The notes under the pieces: model-generated | Database searches by the model: none | Told to the model about the DNA's origin: nothing | The model's input: only the letters and a program-made list of their open reading frames with translations | Shown here: piece by piece, positions 50,901 to 62,100 of the stretch | Position numbering within the stretch: the first letter of the stretch is position 1 | Layout: every line of letters begins with the position of its first letter | Made by a program: the position numbers and the translations under genes | From: Apus apus | Taxonomy: Eukaryota > Chordata > Aves > Apodiformes > Apodidae | Direction: 5' to 3' | Length of the DNA stretch: 64,000 nt | NCBI RefSeq assembly: GCF_020740795.1 | Contig: NC_067282.1 | Span: forward strand, 133,729,132 to 133,793,131

Positions 50901-52979
50901 AGGAAACATCATTAAAAAGTGTTCAATACTGACTGCAAAATCAAGTCTGCCAACTCCTTTTGGAATTTAATACAGAATCCTTTCCATTGGTAGTGGAAAA
51001 ATTCACAAAACAGAGGATTTATGGAGTATCTTCACACAAGCCTATCTATTTTGTAATATTAATAGATGCCAATAAAACCTAAGCTTAGGAAGACGTTCCA
51101 GAGGTTGTCTCTTCAGTCCTTCACTTTCTATGGGGTTGAAACTCAGGCAGATCTGTTTAACTGACTTTACTTTTCAAAAAAATACTTTAAAACATGTTAT
51201 TTGAGTAAAACTTTCCCAGCCTGTGTATCACTCATGACCTCACCCAGACTATCAGATGATTCGGATCACAGTATCTATAGAACAGTTAATTATTATTCTG
51301 CAGTGAGTATCACCAACGTGTCCTTCTTCTCATTGCATTTAATAAAATTTATTTTATCACTAATTCAGCAGTACAGAGAACTATAAGGAAATTGATTGTT
51401 GCTATATACTGTTTTGCATATTGTATCATCTGCTGCTTTTAAGTCATCATTTAAATTACACCGTAATTATAATACATTTTGTATTCAATTTAACCAGAGA
51501 ATATTGAATATGAATACAAAGTGATAAACCAAACTTTTTCCAGTATCTTAAAACAACAACAACAAAGCAAAAATACAGTATTTAGTGTTCAGCAACTTAA
51601 GCTCAATTTTTTGCAGGCAACTGCATGAAGAAAAATATTGTTCAGCTATCATTAGAACTGTGAAAATAATATTAACATGAACTGCTGGGTCCTTTACATT
51701 TAGAACTAAGTATGTAACCTGAATCCACAGCTTCAAGCTATTACATTTGCTGAAAGAGCAAACTGATATTAAAATGAAAACATTTAGGTTATATTGAGAT
51801 GTGTGTAAAGGGACGACAACATATATTACAAGTAGTATATCAAATAATGCCAAATTCAAAATAACTTTGTAATCCCAGCACCTACTGCATATTTATTCAT
51901 GTATGAGTCCATACCTATAGAAAAAGACTCTTAGAAACAAATGACACACTTTCACTATTAGTAGGGGTGTTGACAGTTTCATATAGTCCTACTTCCTAAG
52001 AGGTTTCCGACGTAAAATTTGGAAATCTCAAAGCCTGCATAATGCATGGTTGTGTAAAGTATACATGCTGCATTTTGCACATTTAGTAAAATACAATTAA
52101 CTTGCAGAATTATATCAATGCTACAGTATTTGTAGACATGTTTATTAATGCAGAAAATCTTTTTTCTCTAAACTGCTGAACATTCGGTGATATGTGTACC
52201 TTTTGCCATACTGGAGTGCTTCGATACACAATACTGACTTAAATCCAAAAAAATAGTGAGGAAAATGTCAGCACATTACTGTTTTACTGGTCTGTAACAG
52301 TCACCCTGCAAAGCCCTCCCACCCTCAGATTCCATGTCAGAAAAACACACTCCAGACTCTTTGCATTCCTATTTATGAAGGTGCTCAGCAAGACAGCAAG
52401 CAAGCAGAAATCCAAGGGTTAAGAGAAGGAAAAACCCAACCCAAACCAAAACAATTAACCACAACAACTAAATCCCCCACCAAGCTGAAAACCATGCAAG
52501 AAAAGGAAAATGTTCAGCAGATAACAGCCTAACAAAAAGCGCACAGATAATTTAGTGTCTCACTATCTCCTGGATACAAGTTTGGGATTTAGGCACCCTT
52601 GGATTACAAGGACTATTTCCCTGAAAATCCATCCCACAGTTCCTGCGCTGTTTTCTACCAGTACTGCATCCAAACTGTGATTAAACACCTCATAGTGCTT
52701 CTCTGGCACTATCTGAAGCCAACATATTGTACAATTTTATGTGGCACCTAAAACTGGAGGGAAAAAAGGGGGATATTTTCTCTACCGAATGGCAACAAAA
52801 TGACAAACAGCAAGTTCCGTGCAAAAGCTTGCATGATCAGTAAATGCTTTTCCCCCCTTTTCTTTCTGTGGCAGGCAACAGGTGATGAAATACAGCCCTC
52901 AACCTCCTGCTTTAAAAACAAGATTCACCTAGTCTGCAAGTCATCTATAATATAGTTTTTTGGGGTTTTTTTCCAATTA
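44961..52979. other. AT-rich noncoding stretch
   Basis: About 8 kb without a recognisable gene. It contains short A/C-rich tracts (47340-47378, 50548-50577, 52430-52480), a T-run at 48162-48178 and a minus-strand open run of 157 codons at 46806-47279 that is hydrophobic and lacks family features. Confidence 0.4.
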
Positions 52980-53690
52980 AAATTGAGTGAAGATGTTTAA
53001 GTGGGCCTCTACATGGGCTTCAGAAAATAAATGCCTTTCTTCACATTCATTTGTAGATGGTAGATGTTGCATCTAAAGAAAATGCAGCCCTCCCAGTTAC
53101 AAATAATAGCCAGTGGCTTTGGGTAACCATCTAATATTGATAGATGTTAAAACAGAAAACCCAAACTGCATTTTCAAAGGAAATGCCTGCCTCAAATACT
53201 TCATTACAATCTCTTTTTCCAGTAACTTGCTAATTGATCTTAAATACAAAGATGGATTATGAGGCAATAACCTCCAATTTTCTTAACTCTTACTGCAGAC
53301 AAGCATTATATTCTGGTTTATGAGTATCTGAAATGATTTATTTGCTGCTCATGGCACTTAAAGGGTTAATCTAATTTATGAGAAGTAAGAATACCACATT
53401 AAGGATTCCTGCTATTTTTTTCTTTACATTTCACCACTTCAAAAGCGTTTTTTCCATCTATTATAATTTGGAAATATTCTTCCTTTGTGCACTGGACATA
53501 TTACAGTTCAGGAGGCCGTATCAGTGACATGCTTTCCCTTCCCAGTCTGCATGCTACTAATGAAATAATTTCACTCCCATACGTACATACACAGCTGGTG
53601 GAGTGCAAGAAATGATTTTGCTGCATTCAGCTGCATCTTGTGCACTTCCACAGCAAGCTTTGAAAAATAAATAAATTAATCACAAGGCTA
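52980..53690. promoter_or_regulatory. candidate conserved-looking noncoding block
   Basis: About 700 bp free of simple repeats, with several TAAT-core words, ATTTATTTGCTGCTC and CATTCAGCTGCATC (an E-box). It has no open frame worth noting. It resembles AT-rich developmental enhancers, but this is a judgement from composition and motif density only. Confidence 0.2.
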
Positions 53691-54999
53691 CAAGAACGAC
53701 CAGCTTCTATTACTGTACGTTTCTTGCCTCCTCTATTGCTCACACAACAGTAAACTAAAGCAGCAGTATGCTGTGCTGTAGTAGAAGTACACCTGTGTCC
53801 CTTTTTAGCAAAAAAAAATAATTAAAAAATCACAACAGGCTAAAAACATCCAGTTCTCTTAAGAACCATTTCCCAATTCACAATGAAAAGCCATCTCTCT
53901 TTAAATACACTATTTCATGAAGTATTTAAACGCTAAACAAATAGTTTCCTATCTGGAAAGCTTTGCGGTTTCTTCCCTTTACAAAAATACAGCTTTGCAG
54001 CACCAGTGAAGAGTACCCGGCACAGCAGATGGTTAAAATTCTGCATAATTTTTAATAGCCTTAAGAGAAAGCACTGCCTTTTTTTCAGGGGAGGGCGGGG
54101 GGCGGGGGGGGGAGTGTACTGGAGGAGAGAAAAAAAGCTGAGAACAGCAATTTGCAGCATTTTTTTTTTCCTTGACAGCAGCTAGCCACGCCTCAGTCTG
54201 GCCCTTCCTCCAACCTCTGCTAACCTAAAAACCAGCGCCAACCTGGCAGCAGGCCATATATTCAAAAGTAAACATTATTCTCCTCCCATTTTTCAGCGGT
54301 GTTTATCATATCCTGATTTTTTTTTTTTTTTCCCCTTCCCTTTTCTCCACCGCTCACTCCAGCTGAAATCCCCGTCTTCTCCCCGGTGTGTTTCTCTTCG
54401 CAATTACACCCAAGACATCAAAGTCACGCTCTTATCTAACATGGCAAACTTGCAAAAAAAACCACAACAAAACAAAACAAAAAACCAAAACGCGTTAGAG
54501 GGATTTTACCTTCACCCAGGGAAGCAGCAGACTAATTTGGAGCGGGAAAACCGAAACCAGGAGTATCTTTACGTATTGCTGTCCCGCAGAAGTGGATGGT
54601 ACGTTCTTCTCCATCACTACAGGGACGGGCTCTTTCTGACACAATGCATATACGCTTTCCTTCAAAGCCTGCAGCTGCAGTCAGAAACCTGGCTCTTGCT
54701 TCCACAGCTTTTCCATTTTCTTACTGAATGGCTGCAGGAGCGTTAAAAAAAGATAATAATCAATCGATCAATCAGTCAATCAATCCGTGAGCATCCGTGA
54801 GGATGCACGCAGAGCACCGCACTGCACCTGACTCTTTTGTTATCCCTCACCATTCATTCCCTGTCCCTTCCGCTCCCCGCTTCCTCCTCCCACCTTGGAC
54901 TGCTCCTCATGTATAAAGGCTCTAAAAAAAAAACCAACACAACAACAAACCAAACAACCGCAACAAACCCAACCCAAACCCCAGACTAATGAAACTAGT
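53691..54999. other. mixed stretch leading into CpG island
   Basis: AT-rich at first. It then holds a G-rich run (GGGCGGGGGGCGGGG type) near 54092-54112, T-runs, two A/C-rich tracts (54452-54491 and 54924-54983) and a degenerate AATC repeat at 54763-54787. A TATAAA word at 54911 lies just upstream of the CpG island but next to low-complexity DNA. No gene was recognised. Confidence 0.4.
54924..54983. repeat. A/C-rich low-complexity tract
   Basis: Imperfect AACAACAAACC-type words on the plus strand directly before the CpG island. Confidence 0.8.
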
Positions 55000-56010
55000 T
55001 GCCCGCTACTGGTATTCACGTAGCCGTGCCCTGCACTGAGCGGCGAAGCTGCCGGTAGAAGACAAGGAGGGGGGTGGGAAGAAAAGAAAGGGTTTTAAAG
55101 ATAGACGAGTAAAGAGAGAGGGCTGCTGCCGCTGGAATCCTCCGAGCCGTCCCCTCGGGAGGGCCGGGGAGGCGAGCAGAACGGCGGGGTGCCGCCACGG
55201 GCCGGGCCGGGCCGGGCCGGGCCGCCCCAGCGCACCGGCCATGTTGGCCGCACCGCCCCGCCGGCTGAAGGCGCTGGCAGCCCGCCCGGCGCAGGGCGGC
55301 GGCGGCCCGGGGCAAGGCCGGTTGTTCGCAGCTCTTATTTGTACCGCGTCGGGTGGGGGCTTTTCCTATTTTTTTATTTTATTTTATTATTTTTTTTTCC
55401 CTGCCCTCCCGGGCCCACCGGCCGCCGCGGTGCAGCGGGAGGCAGCGGCCGCACGGAGCAGGTAGCGGCGGGGGGGGGGGGGGGGGGGGGGGGTCGGTCT
55501 CGCCCCCGCCTCCAGCTCCCCCTGCTCGTCCTCTCCGGGCACCGCGAAGTCCGAACAGCGCGGAGCGGTGCAGCCCCAGCAGTCATGTGCGAGCAGCACG
55601 GCAAACAAAAGCCTTTATTTATTTATTTAGCTTGCGCATAGATGAGGAGGAGCCTTTGTTGCACATAAATTTCACACAGGCATCAGAAAAGGGGGATGCC
55701 ATGCTGCTTTCCCGCGGGCTGACACAGCTTGTCTGGAAACGCCACGGGACAGCCTGGGGGCTCATTAATAATTGCGAATGGCTGGCCATTTCCATATTTA
55801 AATGGTGAAGCAGCGTATGATTAATTAAGAAGAGAAAAAGAGAAAGGAGAAAAAAAGGAAAAAAAAAAAAAAAAGGCGAAAGAGGAAAGGCCCCCCCCGC
55901 GCTCGCTGTCCAAGCTGACTCGCCAGAAGGGCTGCCCGCCTTTAACTCCTTCTTTCCCACACGCTTCGGGGTCCGCCCGGGGCTCGCAGGATGCCCCCCC
56001 CCCCCCGGCT
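55000..56010. promoter_or_regulatory. CpG island, likely promoter
   Basis: Very GC- and CpG-rich from about 55010 to 55600, with a shoulder to about 56010. It contains five tandem GGGCC units (55199-55224) and an ATG in a YY1-like setting on both strands (the inverted repeat CGGCCATGTTGGCCG at about 55235-55249, where the minus strand reads AACATGGCCG). A 24-G run lies at 55470-55493. Both strands have open frames because of the base composition, and none has protein-family features. The YY1-like element suggests a transcription start near 55.24 kb, on either strand. Confidence 0.55.
55470..55493. repeat. G24 homopolymer
   Basis: Twenty-four consecutive G inside the CpG island. Such runs are quadruplex-prone and often mis-sized in assemblies. 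Confidence 0.9.
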
Positions 56011-56029
56011 GGTGCCTGGGAACTCGGAG

Positions 56030-56530
56030 TGAATATTAATTCTGCTATTTTTGTGTAGTTAGGCAACCACGTGAGTTCTTTTGCAAGGCTCTGAATAGCC
56101 ACAAACTAATGAAGAGAATTTGCTGCAATCCGCTCATCATTAGCTTTTCATTTGGGGGGAAAAAAAAAAAAAAGGCAAAAAAAAAAAGCGTATAGATTTT
56201 AGCCTGATTGTAAATTAATCTATTTTTCATGCAGCGAGGTTAAAAAAATATTTACGAAGTTATTTGTATAAAGAAATATTGCAATTAAAATCCAGCAAAA
56301 TGTGTAATTTAAACTCATCTGAGTGCTCCAAATTATGAAAATATTTCGACACTGAAATGCTGTGATTAACTTGCACACAGAATCTCAACTTCTCGAGCAT
56401 AAATGAAGATAAGTAATAAATACGCTGTGTACAGTAATCAAAATATTTAACAGTAATTTATCAGGGAGCTTAAACTTCGGAATATTCTGTTTCTCACGAG
56501 TACTGAGATTCCACATCTCACTGTAGCAGA
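56030..56530. promoter_or_regulatory. AT-rich homeodomain-site block between CpG-rich segments
   Basis: A sharp switch from GC-rich to AT-rich DNA that still looks complex. It carries many homeodomain-type words (CATTAGCTTTTCATTT, TAAATTAAT, GCAATTAAAAT, GTGTAATTTAAAC) and POU- or FOX-like AAATATTT words. One A-run at 56160-56173 interrupts it. Together with the related stretch at 55760-55830 (CATTAATAATTGCG, TGATTAATTAAG), it resembles promoter-proximal conserved noncoding elements of developmental genes. I could not compare it with other species. Confidence 0.3.
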
Positions 56531-56629
56531 TGCCGAATGGTGGGGGGTTTTGTCTCAGAGGGGAAGGCTGTGTATCTGACTACCGTTTGGTTACCGAAAT
56601 GCTCTCCAAGATTTTACTCCGTGGCAATG

Positions 56630-56960
56630 CAAGCTGTGAAAACCCACGCACAACCACCAGCTGCCCCCGCCCCGCGAGTGAGGGAGCACCCGCAGGTTAT
56701 CGGCTCCCGGCCCCCAGGGACCTTGTGCCTCTGCTCCTGGGATCCTCCGCGTTCAGCATCTGCCCCGGCAGGGCCCTGAGCAGCGGCGGGGAGGCTGGGG
56801 GTGGGGTGCGGGGCGGTGGGCAGCCCCGAGAGGCTGCGGTGAGGCGGGTGATTCAGCAAGCCCCGCGTCATCGCGGAGAGGCACATCTCCTGCTCCAGAT
56901 GCTGCCGCTGGCCTTCTCCCTCTGCCTGCCCTGCCCAGCCTCGCGGGGTTAACCCTTCCC
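56630..56960. promoter_or_regulatory. small GC-rich, CpG-containing block
   Basis: About 330 bp of GC-rich DNA separated from the larger island by the AT-rich block. It includes Pro/Gly-rich open frames on both strands with no family features. It may be part of the same promoter domain or an alternative first exon; no strong donor was found. Confidence 0.35.
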
Positions 56961-58979
56961 TCGTTCCAGCGCCGGCTACCCCAGGCTTTCCTCTTTCATT
57001 CTTTGGGTTACCATTAAAAAAAACCAAACAAAACAACCTGTTTGGCTCTTTTATATTTTGGCATTTTTTTTTCTGAGTATGAATTCTGGGTATTACTTGC
57101 CAGGCAGTTCCAACAACCTGATTTGATCCAGGTATGCATTAGGCTAGTTGTGCTCTGTCTCCTGCATGGTCAATTTGCAATCTGGTACTGAGGTTGTCCT
57201 GAGGAGCTGTAATCCCATTGGTATTATTCAGCATATTAATTAATAATATTCTGAGCTAGGGCAGAGAGACTGCAAAATGAAACAAATACATTTATTTGGC
57301 CTCAGTTTTAGGACCCTAATACCGTCCACTAGGTGCTTGGTATTAGAAAGACATTTCCCCCATCTACATATTAATATAAAGATGTCTAGTAGAGTCCCTC
57401 AGTTTCCTCTGAAGCATTTGGTAACTGCTCCTCATGGAGGGAGGGAAGGACTGGGGGTTGTTTAAAGAGTAACTGTCACAGATTTTACAGAAGTGATCTT
57501 AATAAATATTTGTAAAAGTGTGACTTTGTAACAGAGTGCAATGGCGAGGTTCACTCTATTACTCACTATGTGGAAGGAACATAAAAAGCCTGGAACTGGG
57601 TTGGGGTGATTTAGGAGAAAGAATAAGGGTGACCCTCCCGTTAAGTCATGAGGTCCCTTCTGAGCCTCTCCTCCATGGCAGTGTTCCCATGGCCAGAGAT
57701 TATGGAGAGAGCTGAAACATCAGTGTTCTGATCAGGGATGACAAATTTTTCTGTTTTGCTTCTTGCTACAAACATTCTATAAAAGTTTTTACTGGGTGTA
57801 ATCTGTTTATCCTTGTAATACCTGAAGTCACACCAGGCAACTTATCAAAACTGTTCTGTAACTACCACCATCAAGAACATTTTTATCAGAATAAAGTCTA
57901 TTCTTCTGTGCAATATGAAGAGCAACTTACTATACTCAAATGTTTTGCATTAGGGTTGGCATCTAAAAGTAAACAAACAAACAGCATACTGAGCAAATCC
58001 TAGCCCATAAAGGCTTACAAAGGCAGGCCTAAACTATTTAGGTATGTATTTATTTTTAGAGGTTATAGAATTCTTTGAAGGATATAATCTTTTAGTTATA
58101 AAAATGTTAATAAATACTTGATTTAAAAGGAATTAAAAGCTTGCTGTTCTTTCCTACGAAGATTGCTAAGTGTAGTCACAAGAACAAATCCTAAATATTT
58201 TGTTAAAACAACTGAAAGTTGCATGTCAAAATGTTCTTTATCATCAGCATTCTTGTAGTTATTGCTTTTCTCTTGCTTAAAATAGCATGACAGTGTCACA
58301 ATTAATACTAACCAAGAAGTCAGACACACATGGATGCAACGTGTCAGGAAGACCTGAATTTCCAATTTCTAAAATAATTTTTAGAACATGGGAAAATATA
58401 TTTTGAAAATAATTAAAGGTATACTGTGGGTGTTAAAACTGGAAAAGTTGGTAACCATTTTAGTTATGTATTTTTTCACATACCTGTTCAATTACAGACT
58501 TCCCAGTAATGTAAAGCTTATGTGAAATGGCTAGTCGTTCCAAACTTCTCAAGCTTGCATCAAGTGATCTCTCCATGCTTCTGTAGCTCAAAGGAGTATG
58601 AGGAATCTGCACAGTTGTATCTTACTAAATTCTAATGGAAAAAAATACTCCCTTAAAAATCTTCATTACATTAAGTGTTCCAAAAATATTATAGGTGGGG
58701 CTAGCACAACTGCCAACTGTTATGATTGCCAGATACCTCCTATTGTAAGACTGCATTTTCAGTTGATTAAAAACTTTGCCAAATTTAAACTGTTTGGCTG
58801 AAAATTTCCCTCACCAGGTGTGTGCCTCAGGGATAACTTATTTGAAAATCTGCAGCCAAACGGGCTAGACCTTTCCAAGAACGAGCCTACTGAAGAAGCA
58901 TCTATTGCTTGGTCCATGCTGCCAAATTACAGAAAACTTTTATTTGAGAAGCTACTGTAACCCCATGTTTGGAGCTGGT
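56961..58979. other. AT-rich noncoding stretch
   Basis: About 2 kb with a short A/C-rich tract near 57015 and no recognisable gene or repeat family. Confidence 0.4.
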
Positions 58980-59197
58980 GGAAGGAAGGAAGGAAGGAAG
59001 GAAGGAAGGAAGGAAGGAAGGAAGGAAGGAAGGAAGGAAGGAAGGAAGGAAGGAAGGAAGGAAGGAAGGAAGGAAGGAAGGAAGGAAGGAAGGAAGGAAG
59101 GAAGGAAGGAAGGAAGGAAGGAAGGAAGGAAGGAAGGAAGGAAGGGAGGGAGGGAGGGAGGGAGGGAGGGAGGGAGGGAGGGAGGGAGGGAGGGAGG
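58980..59197. repeat. compound microsatellite (GAAG)n-(GGGA)n
   Basis: About 41 uninterrupted GAAG units (58980-59144) switch directly to about 13 GGGA units (59143-59197). The plus strand is all purine. Frames through it give only Gly-Arg-Lys-Glu repeats, which are not genes. Confidence 0.97.
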
Positions 59198-62100
59198 CTG
59201 TTAAGGAAGTGGATTTTTCTGCTTCATTCTAGCCAGGCTGTAAACATTTGAAAACTTCTGATTGCATACACTTGCTAGTGACTAGCTGGAGTTTCATAGG
59301 AAAAATTCCCAAAAATTCCACCTTTGCTAAACATACTGCTTTCTCTCCCAGCTGTCCAGGTTGATGAGATGGCACATAAACCCACCACATGCTCTACACC
59401 AAAACTATGTAATTCAGGCCTGTAATGGCTGAACTAGGCTCAACCAGAAGCATCTTTGGCTCTTAATATTTTTCCTGCTTCCACCCAGACAGCCTAGTGG
59501 AAGTTGTTTTATTTTGATATGGAAGAACTAAAGATACCAAACCAGTGCAGAAGAAAAAGAAGGGAGAAGGGTATCAGTAAATTGACAGAGCCTGGCAATG
59601 CAAAGGGGGCAGGTTGGATGCAGAAGATGGGAGGAGACTCAGACTAAGCAGGGAAGTTAAAACTATTTGCAAAAACAAACTGGATTTCTTGTCTGGGGAA
59701 GCAAATGGAAGCAGGTATAAAAGAGACAGTGCTCAGAAGCTAACGCTTTGTCAAGAGAAAAGAGGGAATCGCCAACAACTCTATATTGTTTTTCTATGGA
59801 GGTGCTTTAAAGATAATTGTATTTTTACTGCCATCAGTTGGCTCAAGTAGCAGGTTCAAGCAGCTCAAAATATTCCACTCCTTATGATTACTCATCTGGA
59901 TGTTAGCAGACTGCTACAAGATAAAATCTCTGTTCATGTAATTTGCTTTCAAATGCCCCTAACTTGCAAAAAATGACATGCACAAGCATGTGCATTCACA
60001 CATACACATGTAAAAACTGTATTAAAACAAGGGTTAATCTTGTTCAAACAGCATTAAAGGGTGCATAACCAAACAGAAAAAAAGACAAATAAACTCTACT
60101 GTGCAGCAGCACTTCTTGTGTACAGCCCTAATGTGATAAAATCCTCACTCACAGGCCTGTATTCCATCTTTTCTGCTATGTCCCAGCTTCACTAAATGGA
60201 TTGCACGAAACAATGCCAATATTAGCAGCCACTCAGTTTTGTGCTCTCCTCACTGAACAATGTGCAGCCCCATGTCTTATTTAGTGGATGCTTCTCAAAC
60301 TACCTACCAGAGCCTGAATTACAAGGTTTTCCTCTGGCACTTCTTACCATTGCGGTCTTTGAATGCTTCTCAAGAGATTTATTTCAATTACTTTCATGAA
60401 AATCCTGTGAGGTGAAGGAGAAAGACTACCCACATTTGAAAGGATAAGAATTTGGCAGAAGTAATCCATTCATTCTGGATGCCTAAAACTGAGAGATGAA
60501 GAACCTGGCTTTTCAAGTTACTCAGCTTTATAAAGTACTGCATTTATTGGCACTGTAAATTGAAAGCACCCTTCCCCTAGATTTTGCTGACAGTGGCAAA
60601 CGCTTGCCATGGTTCACAACCAAAGGAGAATACAAGGAACCAAAATTAACAGACTTTAAATTCAATTGTGTTAAAAAACAAGAGTAAAATGCTTGACTAA
60701 ATGTATTTCTGCCAAATACACACATCTCCTCCTTTACAAGGCAAAGTTTTAATGCAAGTACTACTGTTCTCTAGGAGGTGATGTAATGTTTCCCATTAGC
60801 CCAGTTTAATAAAATTTGGTTTTTTAGCATTATAGTGTTTAAACACAATATGAAATAAAATCAGTTTTAGGAACTATTTTCTACTCTTTAATATCTTTCT
60901 TTTAAGTATATACTAGGATTTGGGGGAAGTTTGACTCACAAGTTTTGAACTGTGGAGTTGGCAATATCAGTAATGCCTTAGGGGGAGGTGTAATGGGTTG
61001 CTGAGACTTCCCTTTTTTGTGTTTGAGATGAATAAAATACACAGAGGTTATAAATCACAGTTGCTGTAACTGATGACTGTTCAGTGGTCTACGTGGACTG
61101 ACTCAGGTGTTCTGGTGGTCACTACCAAGTGATCATAAAAAAAAAACTTGCCAGGCCAAAGCATCATCAACTTCCCCAGTAATTTCTCCCAAAAGCAAGA
61201 CTGAAAGACCACAGAAAATGCACATTTCCTCTACACTACCAGATGCTGGAGGACATATTCAGGGCAGCACGGGGGAGGCCACAGTGCTCTTACTGTCTTA
61301 CAGACTGGAAAGTCTGTAGATATCAGATTCTTGTAATTTTGGATTACTATTATTCTAGTAGCACTTTGTTCAATTTGTTCAGCATCTTCTGATTTTTCAT
61401 TCTTCTTTCTTGAATATTTTAAGTGTTTTGAAGGGTGCCTAGAGCTGAAAATCATTACTTAAAGAAACCTGTATTAACATGAATGCCAATGTTAACTTTT
61501 ACAGGCATCTTTGAGACACTCTAATTGCAGTACTGTTTTAACCTAGCTATAGAAGCAAAACTGGAAGTGGGATAAATCCAAAAATCACAGGAAACATGAC
61601 TTGTGTTAAATGGGAGGGTAATTGAAAAGAAAATTGTTTTTCAAGGTGAGTGATTTTGTAAGAACTCACTGCAAAGAAATCTAACCATAAATACCTAACT
61701 CATAGCAACAGGAAACCTTGAGCACCAAAAGGGAGACTTGGTCTTTGGAAGAATAAGCTTCTACATCTTAGAGCAATGATGCAAACAACAAAGATTGTGA
61801 ACTAAAGGGTGGTCAGATGACAGTTTCCAACAGGAGACAGAGTATGCTTTAGTGATGCAGCAAACAGTTGCTGGAAGATATGCTAGACACAAATTACTCC
61901 CAGACTATGAGGATAATGGGCAAAATGTGGTCTCCTATACAAGGGCTAGCATCTTGTCAGTGATGCACTGATGCCTGTTTGGGATTAATTGTTCTTAGTA
62001 CAGTGCTATAACCTGAAAACAGCCTTTTTCAGGGCAAGCTTCACTAGGTTGAAAAAATTTATCCAGGAGAGAAACAATTCAAATAGTCTAAACAGAATTT

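Noticed and set aside
55006..55641. Several overlapping Pro/Ala/Gly/Arg-rich frames on both strands
   Set aside because: These are expected in CpG-island DNA. No family motif was seen, and some cross the 24-G run.
58980..59197. CRISPR-like array
   Set aside because: A tandem microsatellite has no spacers, and the genome is eukaryotic.
58905..59232. Open frames encoding Gly-Arg-Lys-Glu repeats
   Set aside because: Pure translation of the GAAG/GGGA microsatellite.
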